From Aurantimonas sp. HBX-1 (GTDB lineage: Bacteria; Pseudomonadota; Alphaproteobacteria; Rhizobiales; Rhizobiaceae), in NCBI RefSeq assembly GCF_021391535.1, contig NZ_CP090066.1, positions 3,423,501 to 3,487,500 on the forward strand: a stretch of DNA of 64,000 nt. The letters run 5' to 3'. The notes under the pieces were generated by a model. It searched no databases and had not been told where the DNA came from. It saw only the letters and a program-made list of their open reading frames with translations. Made by a program: the position numbers and the translations under genes. Below are positions 10,801 through 21,816 of the stretch, one piece after another (within the stretch, counting starts at the first letter, position 1; each line of letters starts with the position of its first letter).

Positions 10801-12138
10801 TCACCGGCCCGCCACGGTCATGGCGTCGATCCGCAAGGTGGGCGCGACGATGGAGAATCGCTCGTCGAGATCGTTCGCCGCGGTCAGCGACAGCAGCATG
10901 TCCCTCAGGTTGCCGGCGATCGTCAGTTCCGACACCGGCGTGGTGATCTCGCCGTTCTCGATCAGGAATCCGGAGGCCCCGCGGCTGTAGTCGCCGGTGA
11001 CCAGATCGGCGCCGTGGCCGATCAGCTCGTCGATATAGAGCCCCGAGAACGTGTCGCGAACGAGTTCGGCGGGCGACATGGCGCCGGCCGAGACGATCAC
11101 GTTGCTCGACGACGGCGAGACGCCGCCGGCCGAGCGCGAGGCCCTGCCGTTGGTTTCGAGCCCCAATTCGCGGGCGGTTGCCGAATCGAGGATCCAGTTC
11201 TCGAGAATGCCGTCGCGGACGAGGCTGATCGTCTCGCCGCGCACGCCCTCGCCGTCGAAGGGCCGCGAGCCCGGCCGGCGGCGCAGCAGCGGCTCGTCGG
11301 TGACCGAGAAGGAGGCCGGCAGCACCGGTGCGCCCATCCGGTCCTTGAGGAAGCTGGTGCTGCGGGCGATCGCCGCCCCGTTGATCGCCGAGACGAGGCT
11401 GCCGATCAGGCCGCGGGCGATGCGCGGATCGAAGATCACCGGATAGCGCCCGGTCGGCACCTTGCCGGGCGACAGGCGCCGGACGGCGCGTTCGCCGGCG
11501 CGCCGGCCGATCGCCGCGGGCGCGTCGAGATCGGCGGCGTGCATGCGCGAGTCGAAATCGTAGTCCCGCTGCATGCCGACGCCCTCGCCGGCGATGACGC
11601 TGACGGACCGGGAAAATCCCGAACGCATCCGCTGGCCGGCAAAGCCGGTCGAGGTGGCGAGCACCAGGCCGGAGGAGCCGGCCGACACCGAGGCGCCGCC
11701 GGAATTCGTCACGCCCGCGACGGCGCGCGCGGCGTCCTCCATGGCCATCGCCTGATCGACCATGTCGGCGGCCGGCACCTCGGTCGGGTCGTAGAGGTCG
11801 AGGTCGAGGTCGTCGGCGGCAAGCCGCGCCGGATCGGCGAGGCCGGCAAAGGCATCCTCCGGCGAGACGCGGGCCATCGCCACGGCCCGCTCGGCGAGGC
11901 GCTCGATGTCGGCGGCGATGTCGGACGACACCGTCGCGACGCGCCGGCCGACGAACACCCTGAGGGCGATGCCCTCGCTTTCGGCGTTCTCGGTGTCCTC
12001 GACCTTGCCCAGGCGCACCGAGGCGGAGCGGCCGAAGGAGCGCATCACCGCCACGTCGCTGGCGTCGGCGCCGGCCTTTCGTGCGGTCTCGATGAGCCGC
12101 TCGGCGACCGTCAGGAGCCGCGCCGTGTCATTGTCCAT
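10801..12138 (-). CDS. pmbA: TldD/PmbA family metalloprotease-like protein (PmbA type)
   Basis: A PmbA/TldD-family protein (445 residues), the partner type of the heterodimeric protease that processes peptides such as microcin B17. It has an N-terminal TldD domain and the C-terminal segment GVSPSSSNVIVSAGAMS followed by DYSRGASGFLIENGEI, typical of PmbA. PmbA subunits lack the TldD zinc site, and I see no HExxxH here. ATG 12138 (MDNDTARL) is used; the frame extends only 11 codons further. It is the first gene of the lipid A block and is divergent from the antiporter gene. Confidence 0.9.
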   Translation of the reverse strand: MDNDTARLLTVAERLIETARKAGADASDVAVMRSFGRSASVRLGKVEDTENAESEGIALRVFVGRRVATVSSDIAADIERLAERAVAMARVSPEDAFAGLADPARLAADDLDLDLYDPTEVPAADMVDQAMAMEDAARAVAGVTNSGGASVSAGSSGLVLATSTGFAGQRMRSGFSRSVSVIAGEGVGMQRDYDFDSRMHAADLDAPAAIGRRAGERAVRRLSPGKVPTGRYPVIFDPRIARGLIGSLVSAINGAAIARSTSFLKDRMGAPVLPASFSVTDEPLLRRRPGSRPFDGEGVRGETISLVRDGILENWILDSATARELGLETNGRASRSAGGVSPSSSNVIVSAGAMSPAELVRDTFSGLYIDELIGHGADLVTGDYSRGASGFLIENGEITTPVSELTIAGNLRDMLLSLTAANDLDERFSIVAPTLRIDAMTVAGR

Positions 12139-12260
12139 GATTGTGCCTGCTGATTTTCTTCTGGAGACCATCTATTGTGCGACGCGACACCCATCAAGAT
12201 GCCGGGTCGCGGCGGCAGCCCTCCTCGGTCGAGCAACGCCGCGCCCACACGAGCCCCAGC

Positions 12261-14173
<1,913 letters not shown>

Positions 14174-14287
14174 GGACGGCGACGGCGCCGGTGCCCGGCC
14201 AACGATTCGGGCCGCCGACGCAGGAACCGGCCGCACGGGGCGGCGTTCCCGGCAGGACCATTCCCGGTCCCTGGTACGTGCCCTTTC

Positions 14288-15325
14288 ATGAACCTGAAAC
14301 TTGCCCAGCATGCCGAACGCTTCGGCCTGACGATGGTGGACCCGGAACGGTTCGAGATCGAACGGCGCCGGAGCGGCAAGGGCCACCGCATCTGCTTCTG
14401 CAACGGCGAGAAGGTCACCGACAAGCGCCTCAAGGCGCGCATCAAGGCGCTGGTGATCCCGCCCGCCTGGACCAACGTGCGGATCTGCGTCGAGGAAAAT
14501 GGCCATATCCAGGCAGTCGGACGGGACGAGAAGGGCCGGCTGCAATACCGCTACCATGACGACTGGGTGAACGTTCGCAATGCCGTGAAGACCGAACGGC
14601 TGCTGCGCTTCGGCCGGGCACTGCCGAAACTGCGGCGCCGGATCGACAAGGATCTGAGGCGCCGGACGGTCGACCGCCTGAGCACGTCGGCGGTCGCGAC
14701 CCGGCTCATCGACTTTGCCGCCATGCGGCCGGGCCACGAGAAATACGCCGAGGATGGCGGCCGCGGCGTCGCCTCGCTGCGCAAGCAGAACCTGCGCATC
14801 GTCAAGAAGGTCGCGATCCTGAAATTCGTCGGCAAGTCGAAGAAGGAACATCGCATCGAGATCGCCGACAAGCGCCTCGTGCGTTCGCTGCAGCGCGTGC
14901 GCGAGGGCAAGGGCCAGCGGCTGTTCCGGTTTCCGGACGCCAAGAAGAAGCAGCGCGAACTGACTGCCAGCCTCCTCAACGACTATCTGCGCGAAGCGTC
15001 CCAGGCCCGCATCTCCGCCAAGGACTTCCGCACCTTCCACGGCTCCGCCGAGGCGCTGCGCTTCCTGATCGAGGATGCCGGAGACGCCGACACCGAGGCC
15101 AAGCGCAAGCGCGCCGTCGCGAAAGCGATGCGGTCGGTGTCGGACGTGCTGCGCAACACCCCGGCCGTTGCCCGCTCGTCCTACGTGCATCCGGAGATCG
15201 TCGAGGCGTTCGAGGAGGAGCGGCTGCCGGGCGACCTTTTGAAGGGCCGGCAGCGCGAGGGCCTCACCCGCGTCGAGACCGGGCTGATGCGCTTCCTGGA
15301 AGAAGTGGCCCGGCAGGCGGACTGA
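14288..15325 (+). CDS. DNA topoisomerase IB (poxvirus type)
   Basis: A type IB topoisomerase that relaxes supercoils through a 3'-phosphotyrosine intermediate, 345 residues, as in bacterial TopIB. The N-terminal domain contains ALVIPPAWTNVRIC and GRLQYRYHDDW. The catalytic domain has DFAAMRPGHEKYAEDGG with the first catalytic Arg, ISAKDFRTFHGS with a second, and the nucleophile Tyr in ARSSYVHPEIV at about residue 299. ATG 14288 is the start. The antiporter frame, if read through the homopolymer tract, would overlap it by 4 nt; otherwise 114 nt separate them. It converges on the patatin gene. Confidence 0.93.
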   Translation: MNLKLAQHAERFGLTMVDPERFEIERRRSGKGHRICFCNGEKVTDKRLKARIKALVIPPAWTNVRICVEENGHIQAVGRDEKGRLQYRYHDDWVNVRNAVKTERLLRFGRALPKLRRRIDKDLRRRTVDRLSTSAVATRLIDFAAMRPGHEKYAEDGGRGVASLRKQNLRIVKKVAILKFVGKSKKEHRIEIADKRLVRSLQRVREGKGQRLFRFPDAKKKQRELTASLLNDYLREASQARISAKDFRTFHGSAEALRFLIEDAGDADTEAKRKRAVAKAMRSVSDVLRNTPAVARSSYVHPEIVEAFEEERLPGDLLKGRQREGLTRVETGLMRFLEEVARQAD

Positions 15326-15340
15326 ACCCGGCGATCCGTC

Positions 15341-16216
15341 TCAGAGGCCCGCGCCCGCCGCGCGCCTGCCGGTATCGGGATTCCCGATCCGTTTGCCGCT
15401 CAGCGCCAGGTCGATGGCGCGCTTGGCTTCTTCCTTGAACGGCGCGGTTTCGGCGAGGATCTGGCGGGTCAGCAGGAAGTCGAGAACGCGGTAATGGTCT
15501 ACGGGCGGGCGCAGCAGCAGGTCGGGCGCGCGCAGCTTGAGCTTGGTGTCGATGATCGACTGCATCATCAGCTGCGTCGCGCCGAACATGGCCTCCATCG
15601 GCGTCGGCAGGCTGGCGCCGTCGCCCTCCGGGCCGCCATTGACGTCGACCGCGATGACGATGTCGGCCTTGTCGCAGAGCCGGTCGAACGGCAGCGGGTT
15701 GAAGATGCCGCCGTCGATCAGGACGCGGCCCTTGCGCCGGACCGGCCGGAAGATCGCCGGCAGCGCGCAGGAGGCCGCAAGTGCGCTGATGAGGTCGCCG
15801 GAATCGAGCTCGCATTCCGCCCGCTCGTAGAAATCCGTGGCCATCACGCCGAGCGGGATCCGCAGCTCCTCGAAATCCGCCGGCAGGCCGGTCGGCAGGA
15901 AGGCGGCCAGCACCCGCCGGGCATTCAGCTGGCCGAGCCGGAACCCGCCCTCCTCGACGAAATCCTGCAGGCTCAGCGGCCGGGTGCGCCAGAGCCGGGC
16001 GAGGACCTCGCGCTTGCGCGCAAAGGTCTCGAGCGCATAGCCGCGGATCTCGGCGCCGGACATGCCGGCGGCATAGCCCGCCGCCATGACCGCCCCGATG
16101 GAGGAGCCGACGATGCGGCTCGGCCGCACCCCGAGTTCGTCCAGCGCCTCGAGGACGTGGATATGGGCGATGCCGCGGGCACCCCCGCCACCGAGCGCCA
16201 GCGCGACATCGCTCAC
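15341..16216 (-). CDS. Patatin-like phospholipase family protein (RssA-like)
   Basis: A serine acyl hydrolase of the patatin family (291 residues). All core motifs are intact: oxyanion loop GGGGARG (about 9-15), nucleophile elbow GSSIG with Ser about 39, and the DGG motif with Asp about 168 (LIDGGIFNP). There is no signal peptide, so it is probably a cytoplasmic phospholipase or lysophospholipase. Its start lies 4 nt after the stop of the second M16 gene, which places it at the end of that operon. Confidence 0.9.
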   Translation of the reverse strand: MSDVALALGGGGARGIAHIHVLEALDELGVRPSRIVGSSIGAVMAAGYAAGMSGAEIRGYALETFARKREVLARLWRTRPLSLQDFVEEGGFRLGQLNARRVLAAFLPTGLPADFEELRIPLGVMATDFYERAECELDSGDLISALAASCALPAIFRPVRRKGRVLIDGGIFNPLPFDRLCDKADIVIAVDVNGGPEGDGASLPTPMEAMFGATQLMMQSIIDTKLKLRAPDLLLRPPVDHYRVLDFLLTRQILAETAPFKEEAKRAIDLALSGKRIGNPDTGRRAAGAGL

Positions 16217-16220
16217 CGTG

Positions 16221-17570
16221 TCAGGCTCCGGCGGGGCCGACCGTGATGACCGTCGGCTCGGCGGACAGGAGCCGCTGGGCCATCGCCTTCACCTCGTCCA
16301 TGGTCACCGCATCGATGAGTTCCTTGCGGCGATCGATATAGTCGATGCCGAGATCATCGAGCTGGATGCCGACCAGCGTGGAGGCGATCGCCAGCGAGGA
16401 ATCGAGGTTCTGGATCGCGTAGGAGCCCTTGACGTAGGTCTTGGCCTTGGCGAGTTCCTCCTCGGTCGGGCCTTCCTCCGCCATGCGCTTCACCTCCTCG
16501 CGGATGATCCGCACGCTCTCCTCGGCGGCATCGGCCCGGGTGGCGGTGCTGATGCCGAGCAGCGCCGCATGGTCGTAGCTCGCCAGCCAGGATCCCGCGC
16601 CGTAGGCGAGGCCTCGCTTCTCGCGGATCTCGCGGTAGAGGCGGGAAGTGAAGCTGCCGCCGCCGAGCACGTGGTTCATCAGATAGGCCGCGAAGAAATC
16701 CTTGTCGTCCCGCATCACCCCGGGAAGCGCCAGCTGGATGGTCGTCTGGGGCACCGCGAGGTCGACGGCGACGGTCTTGCCGATCACCGGGTCGGTCTGC
16801 GGCACGTCCTTCAGATCGGCCGTCGCCGGCAGGCCGCCGAACACCTCGTCGAGCTTGGCGCCGAGCTCCTCCGGACTGATCGCGCCGACCACGCCGACAT
16901 AGAGATTGTCGCGCGCGAAGGTCCGGTCGCGGAAATCCTTCAGGTCGGCCGCCGTCACGGTCGCCAGGGTCTCGACGGTTCCCTCGGTGGGCCGCGAGTA
17001 GGGATGCCCGGCGAAGACGGTGTTGCGGAAAGCCTCGCCGGCCAGCTTTTCCGGGTTGTTGCGGTCGGCGACGATGCCCGCGGCGATCTGGCCGCGGATC
17101 CGGGCCACCGGCTCCTCGTCGAAGCGCGGCTGGTTCACCGACAGGCGCAGGAGGTCGAAGGCCTCGTCGCCGAACTCGGTGATGGTGCGGAAATTGCCGG
17201 TGAAATCGTCGAGGCTGGCGTCATAGCTGAGCGAGACGCCGAGATCGTCGAGCCGTGCCTGGAAGGCCTGGCTTTCGATGTCGCCGGCGCCCTCGTCGAG
17301 CAGCCCCGACATCAGGTTCGCGGTGCCTTCCTTGCCCTCGGCGTCCTGTGTCGAACCGGCGCCCTTGAAGGCAAACTTCATGGCGATCAGCGGGTTGGTG
17401 TAGTCCTCGACCAGCAGCGCCTTGATCCCGCCCGGGCTGGTGACTTCCACGATATCGACGGCGGCGGCCGGCGATGCGGCCATGAAGGCGGTGGTCAGCG
17501 TCAGGCCGAGCACGGCGAGGGTGTTGGCAAATGGCTTCAACGGTCTGTCCCTTCGGGCGATGCTGAACAT
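16221..17570 (-). CDS. M16 family peptidase-like protein, non-catalytic partner
   Basis: A periplasmic M16 (insulinase-like) protein of 449 residues with a signal peptide (hydrophobic about 15-35, then AAAVDIV). The zinc motif HxxEH is absent: at its place is a GTANLMSGLLDEG segment. The C-terminal SRLYREIREKRGLAYG keeps the conserved Arg-Tyr pair that binds substrate. This is the pattern of the alpha-like subunit in heterodimeric M16 proteases. Its ATG overlaps the stop of the upstream active partner (TGATG). The substrate is unknown. Confidence 0.9.
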   Translation of the reverse strand: MFSIARRDRPLKPFANTLAVLGLTLTTAFMAASPAAAVDIVEVTSPGGIKALLVEDYTNPLIAMKFAFKGAGSTQDAEGKEGTANLMSGLLDEGAGDIESQAFQARLDDLGVSLSYDASLDDFTGNFRTITEFGDEAFDLLRLSVNQPRFDEEPVARIRGQIAAGIVADRNNPEKLAGEAFRNTVFAGHPYSRPTEGTVETLATVTAADLKDFRDRTFARDNLYVGVVGAISPEELGAKLDEVFGGLPATADLKDVPQTDPVIGKTVAVDLAVPQTTIQLALPGVMRDDKDFFAAYLMNHVLGGGSFTSRLYREIREKRGLAYGAGSWLASYDHAALLGISTATRADAAEESVRIIREEVKRMAEEGPTEEELAKAKTYVKGSYAIQNLDSSLAIASTLVGIQLDDLGIDYIDRRKELIDAVTMDEVKAMAQRLLSAEPTVITVGPAGA

Positions 17571-19024
17571 CAGGAGCGCTTGTCGTCGGCGGCTTCCGGC
17601 AGCAGATGGCCGGTCACCGAACGCCGCTCCTGCAGGTACTTTCGGGCCACGGCATTGACCTCTTCGACGGTCACCGCCTCGACGCGCTCCGGCCAGGCCT
17701 CGACATCCTCGATCGTCCGGCCGGTGGAGAGGGCCGCCGCGTAGCGACGCGCCATCGCGGTCTGGCTGTCGCGCAGATAGATCATGTTCTTGCGCACCCG
17801 GTTCTTCGCCCGCTCGAGCTCGTCCTCGTTGACGCCGTTCTCGACGATGTCGGCGATCTCGGCCTCGATCGCGGCCTCGACCGCGTCGATGCTGGCGTCG
17901 CCCCGTGGCGTGCCGTAGACCGCGAACTGGCCCTCCTTGAGAGCCGTGCCGCCGTAATAGGCGCCGGTCTCGGCCGCGATGCCCTTCTCGACGACCAGCG
18001 AGCGGTAGAGCCGGCTGGTGGTGCCGCCGCCGAGAATGTCGGAGAGGAGATCGAGCGCCTCGGCCTCGCTGCCTTCGGCGGTGGTCTCGGACGGGACGAG
18101 ATAGAGGGTCTGGACCGAGGGCTGGGTGACGCGCGGGTCGCTCAGCGTCACCGCACGGGCCGCGAGCGGCTCGGGCTCGGCGGCACGCTTGCGCTCGCCG
18201 GGCTCGGCACGACGCTCGACCTTGCCGTAGGTCTCCTCCGCAAGCCGGCGCACCTGTGCCTCGGTGACGTCGCCGGCAACGAGCAGGATGGCGTTGTTGG
18301 GCGTGTAATACTTGTCGTAGAAGGCGATGGCGTCGTCGCGGGTGAGCTGCTCGATCTCCGAGCGCCAGCCGATCACCGGCGTGCCGTAGGGGCTGTTCAG
18401 GAACATCGTCGCCTGGACGATCTCCTGCAGCTGCGAGCCCGGATCGTTGTCGACGCGCATCCGCCGCTCTTCCAGGATCACGTCGCGCTCGGGCAGCACG
18501 GCTTCTTCCGACAGGACCAGATTGGCCATCCGGTCTGCCTCGAACTTCATCACCGTTTCCAGCGCTTCGGCCGGCACCTGCTGGTAGTAGCCGGTGTAGT
18601 CCGACGTGGTGAAGGCGTTCTCCTGGCCGCCAAGATCGGCGACAGCGCCGGAGAACTCGCCCTCCGGGTGCGCCGTGGTGCCCTTGAACATCAGATGCTC
18701 GAGGTAGTGGGCAATGCCGCTTTCGCCCGGCGCCTCGTCGGCGGCGCCGACACGGTAATAGACCATCTGGGTGACGACCGGGGCGCGGTGGTCGGGCAGC
18801 ACCACGACCTGCAGGCCATTGTCGAGGGTGAAGGACGAAACCTCGGCGGCGTCCTGCTTCTCGGCGGTGTCATCCGGCGTCGTCGCTGCGGCAGGCGCGG
18901 GCGCGGCAGTCTCGCCGGCCGGCGCCGCTACGGTCTCGGCCCAGGCAACGGGCGGCAACGACAGGGCCAGCCCCAGGGCCAGCACGCTCGCCGACAGGCC
19001 GAAGTTTCGCGAAGGGTAGATCAT
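17570..19024 (-). CDS. M16 family zinc metallopeptidase, catalytic partner
   Basis: An active-type M16 peptidase, 484 residues from ATG 19022-19024 (MIYPSRN), chosen because it begins the signal peptide (hydrophobic about 8-27, cleavage near AWA). An Ala/Pro-rich linker precedes the catalytic domain. The zinc motif HYLEH is at about 106-110 with the distal Glu about 75 residues later in ERDVILEERRM. The second domain has GGGTTSRLYRSLVVEKGIA. It pairs with the downstream HxxEH-less gene as a probable heterodimer, and a patatin gene follows in the operon. Confidence 0.92.
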   Translation of the reverse strand: MIYPSRNFGLSASVLALGLALSLPPVAWAETVAAPAGETAAPAPAAATTPDDTAEKQDAAEVSSFTLDNGLQVVVLPDHRAPVVTQMVYYRVGAADEAPGESGIAHYLEHLMFKGTTAHPEGEFSGAVADLGGQENAFTTSDYTGYYQQVPAEALETVMKFEADRMANLVLSEEAVLPERDVILEERRMRVDNDPGSQLQEIVQATMFLNSPYGTPVIGWRSEIEQLTRDDAIAFYDKYYTPNNAILLVAGDVTEAQVRRLAEETYGKVERRAEPGERKRAAEPEPLAARAVTLSDPRVTQPSVQTLYLVPSETTAEGSEAEALDLLSDILGGGTTSRLYRSLVVEKGIAAETGAYYGGTALKEGQFAVYGTPRGDASIDAVEAAIEAEIADIVENGVNEDELERAKNRVRKNMIYLRDSQTAMARRYAAALSTGRTIEDVEAWPERVEAVTVEEVNAVARKYLQERRSVTGHLLPEAADDKRS

Positions 19025-19134
19025 CGTCAGGGAGTGCCTCGCTGTTGCGTCACGTCCGGATGGGCCGGGCGCAGGCGCCCGGTCGGGAGCCGGATATTGG
19101 CGGATTGCAGGAGTCGAGGCCAATTACGGTTTAG

Positions 19135-19713
19135 TTAGGTCGCCGCCGGCGACGGCGTTGCCTCCGCCACCAGGAACCGCAGCACCGTCTCGCCCATGGT
19201 GCGCGTCTCCTCGAGGCGAAGCCCGGCCGGCACCTCGAACGGCGCGGCTGCCGCCTCCTCGAGCACCACGACGGCGCCCGGTTTCAGCCAGCCACCGGCC
19301 AGTGCCGATGCGAGTGCCGCTTCGCCGAGGCGCTTGCCGTAGGGCGGATCGGCGAGGAGCAGGTCGAAGGGCTCGACGGCGCCGGAGGGGCCGAGCCGCG
19401 TCGCGTCGCGTCGAAACAGCCGCGAGCGGCCCTGCAGGCCGAACGCCTCGACATTCTGGCGGATCAGGCCGCGGCCCTCGACGCCCTCCTCCACGAACAG
19501 GCAGAAGCGGGCGCCGCGCGACAGCGCCTCCAGCCCGAGCGCCCCGGTGCCGGAAAACAGGTCCAGCACCCGCGCGCCGTCGAGCAGCAACCCCGGGCGG
19601 TGGCCCAGAATGTTGAACAGCGTCTCGCGATGCCGGTCGCTGGTCGGCCGGATCGCGTCACCGGCCGGGGTCGCCAGGCGGCGGCCGCGAAACTCACCGC
19701 CGACGATGCGCAT
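19135..19713 (-). CDS. rsmD: 16S rRNA (guanine(966)-N(2))-methyltransferase RsmD
   Basis: It methylates G966 of 16S rRNA using SAM. The 192-residue Rossmann methyltransferase begins with the family signature MRIVGGEFRGRRLATP and RPTSDRHRETLFNIL. It then has the SAM-binding VLDLFSGTGALGLEALSRGA and the N2-methyltransferase motif DPPYGK. It starts 6 nt after the stop of the RluB-like gene, so two rRNA-modification genes are adjacent and probably co-transcribed. Confidence 0.95.
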   Translation of the reverse strand: MRIVGGEFRGRRLATPAGDAIRPTSDRHRETLFNILGHRPGLLLDGARVLDLFSGTGALGLEALSRGARFCLFVEEGVEGRGLIRQNVEAFGLQGRSRLFRRDATRLGPSGAVEPFDLLLADPPYGKRLGEAALASALAGGWLKPGAVVVLEEAAAAPFEVPAGLRLEETRTMGETVLRFLVAEATPSPAAT

Positions 19714-19719
19714 GCGGCG

Positions 19720-21621
19720 TCAGTCCTTGCGGGGACGCCGCGGCGGCGTCGCGCCACCCGGCTTCGGCCGGCCGCCGGGCTTGCCGGCGCGCTTGCTCGG
19801 ATCGGTCGGCGACGGGCGGCCGCGCGACGGGCGCTCGCCCCGCGGCCGGTCGCTGCCCGGCCGCTCGCCGGCGGCACGGTTCTGCGCCGCCTGCGCGTTG
19901 CGGGCACCCAGTGGCTTGGCGCCCGGTGCGATCCAGACATTGGCCGAGCGTTTCGGTTCGCCGAACGGCTTCTGGGCGGGCGAGCGGTCGCCGTCGCCGG
20001 CTCCGCGGTCGCCGAAGGATTTCTTCGGTCCGTCGAAGCGGCCGCCGGTCCGCCGGTCGCCGTCGTCCCGCCCGCCCCGCTCGGGACGACCGGGCCGCTC
20101 GGAGCGCTCCGGCCGGCCGCCGGCCGGCTTGCGGGCGGACCGGTCGTCGCGCTCGCCGCGTGGCGAGCGCGTGTCGAGCCGGCCGAGCGCATCGTCGCGC
20201 TTGGCCTCGCGGACCTTCTTCTTGTTCGGCGCCGTCTCGCTCGCCGACACCCAGTCGCCGCGGCGCTTCGGCCGCAGGTCCGGGCCCGGCTCCTCGGCCT
20301 GCACCGGCTTGTTGGAGAACACGTTGGTCACCGGCGCCTCGAAGTCGGCGCCGGCATCCTCGATCAGCCGATCGCCGAGCTGCTCGCGCAGCATCTTTCC
20401 CTTGATCTCCTGGACCGCGCCCTCCTTCAGGTCGCCCAGCTGGAACGGACCGAAGGACAGGCGGATCAGGCGGTTCACGTCGAGGCCGAGATGGCCGAGC
20501 ACGCGCTTGACCTCGCGGTTCTTGCCCTCGCGAAGCCCCAGTGTCAGCCAGACATTGGCGCCCTGTTCGCGGTCCAGCGTCGCCTCGATGGCACCGTAGA
20601 ACACCCCGTCGATGGCGATGCCCTGGCGCAGCTCGTCGAGCTTGGCCTGCGAGATGGTGCCGTGCGCCCGCACCCGGTAGCGCCGCAGCCAGCCGGTCGA
20701 GGGCAGCTCCAGCACCCGGGCGAGGCCGCCGTCGTTGGTCAGCAGCAGGAGACCCTCGGTGCTGATGTCGAGCCGGCCGATCGACAGCACCCGCGGCATG
20801 TCGCTGGGCAGCCGGTCGAATACCGTCGGGCGGCCCTCCGGATCGCGGTTGGTGGTGACCGTGCCGGCGGGCTTGTGGAACAGCCAGAGACGGGTGCGCT
20901 CGATCGCCGGTAGCCGCGTGCCGTCGACCTCGATGACGTCGCTGCCGCTGACGTCGAGGGCCGGCGTGTCGAGCACCTTGCCGTTCACCCGGACGCGGCC
21001 GTCGGCGATCATGCCCTCGGCGTCGCGGCGCGAGGCGATGCCGGCGCGGGCGAGACGGCGGGCGATCCGCATCGTTCCGGTTGCGTCGACCGCCGGCGCC
21101 GCACGCGGCGGCCGCTTCGGCCCCGCGTCGCGGGCATCGCTGCTCGACGCGCGCGACTTGCGGTCGTCGCTGACGGGGCGCGGCTTGCGCTCGTCCTTGG
21201 CGCCGTCGTGCTGCAGGCGGCCGTAGCTGCGCGGCCGCTCCGGGCGGCCCTCGCCGGCGCTGCCGCCATGCGAGAGCATGCCGCGGCTGCGCGGCTTGAA
21301 GGGCGGCTTGCCGCCCGCCTCGCCATCGCCGCGGCCCCGGGCTGGCGCGTCGCCATCGGGACGCGGACGGAAGCTTTTCGGCCGCTCGCCCTCGGCGCGC
21401 CGGGGCCGCTCGCCGCCGCGCGGCCGGTCGCCGTCGCGAGGCGGCCGGGCCGGGCCGTCGCCGGAGGCGGCGCGCTTCGGCCGCTCGCCGCGGTCGCCGC
21501 CCTTGCCGCCGGCCGGCCTGCCGGCGGATGGCCGCCGCGGACCGTCGCCGGGCTTGCCGCCGCGACCGCCCTTGCCGGCGCCGCGGCCTTTCCTGTCGTC
21601 GCCGTTCGTCGTATCGCTCAT
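19720..21621 (-). CDS. RsuA/RluB-family rRNA pseudouridine synthase with long disordered tails
   Basis: A pseudouridine synthase of the RsuA/RluB family, acting on large or small subunit rRNA. It is 633 residues from ATG 21619-21621 (MSDTTNGDD), more than twice the core length. Residues 1-180 and about 430-633 are low-complexity Arg/Gly/Pro/Asp/Lys-rich. The core begins at about 183 with an S4 RNA-binding domain (IARRLARAGIASRRDAE), then WLFHKPAG, GRLDISTEGLLLLTNDG with the catalytic Asp, and REGKNREVKR. The tails probably bind RNA or ribosomes non-specifically. Parallel open frames here are artefacts of the biased composition. Confidence 0.92.
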   Translation of the reverse strand: MSDTTNGDDRKGRGAGKGGRGGKPGDGPRRPSAGRPAGGKGGDRGERPKRAASGDGPARPPRDGDRPRGGERPRRAEGERPKSFRPRPDGDAPARGRGDGEAGGKPPFKPRSRGMLSHGGSAGEGRPERPRSYGRLQHDGAKDERKPRPVSDDRKSRASSSDARDAGPKRPPRAAPAVDATGTMRIARRLARAGIASRRDAEGMIADGRVRVNGKVLDTPALDVSGSDVIEVDGTRLPAIERTRLWLFHKPAGTVTTNRDPEGRPTVFDRLPSDMPRVLSIGRLDISTEGLLLLTNDGGLARVLELPSTGWLRRYRVRAHGTISQAKLDELRQGIAIDGVFYGAIEATLDREQGANVWLTLGLREGKNREVKRVLGHLGLDVNRLIRLSFGPFQLGDLKEGAVQEIKGKMLREQLGDRLIEDAGADFEAPVTNVFSNKPVQAEEPGPDLRPKRRGDWVSASETAPNKKKVREAKRDDALGRLDTRSPRGERDDRSARKPAGGRPERSERPGRPERGGRDDGDRRTGGRFDGPKKSFGDRGAGDGDRSPAQKPFGEPKRSANVWIAPGAKPLGARNAQAAQNRAAGERPGSDRPRGERPSRGRPSPTDPSKRAGKPGGRPKPGGATPPRRPRKD

Positions 21622-21816
21622 GGTATTCGCCCTTGCTGGCGGCCTCACGGCCGGCAGATCCCTGCGGGGTCAAAGTTGTATCGGATCGGCTGGCCGCTCC
21701 AGTGAGAATCACGGCGACAGCCGAAGCTGTCCGGACCATCGACGACAGACGCGCCGATCCAGCGTTTGGCTGGTGCTCTAACAGGTCGCCGGCAAACGAG
21801 CGAGAGGAACCGCAGC

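Noticed and set aside
14174..14291. Extension of the antiporter gene to 14291
   Set aside because: It results from the homopolymer frameshift. The tail is Arg/Gly-rich, unlike the family, and runs into the topoisomerase start.
19694..21739. 681-codon frame in another minus-strand frame of the RluB-like gene
   Set aside because: Arg-rich translation of a repetitive GC-rich region. The frame used has the S4 and catalytic motifs; this one has none.
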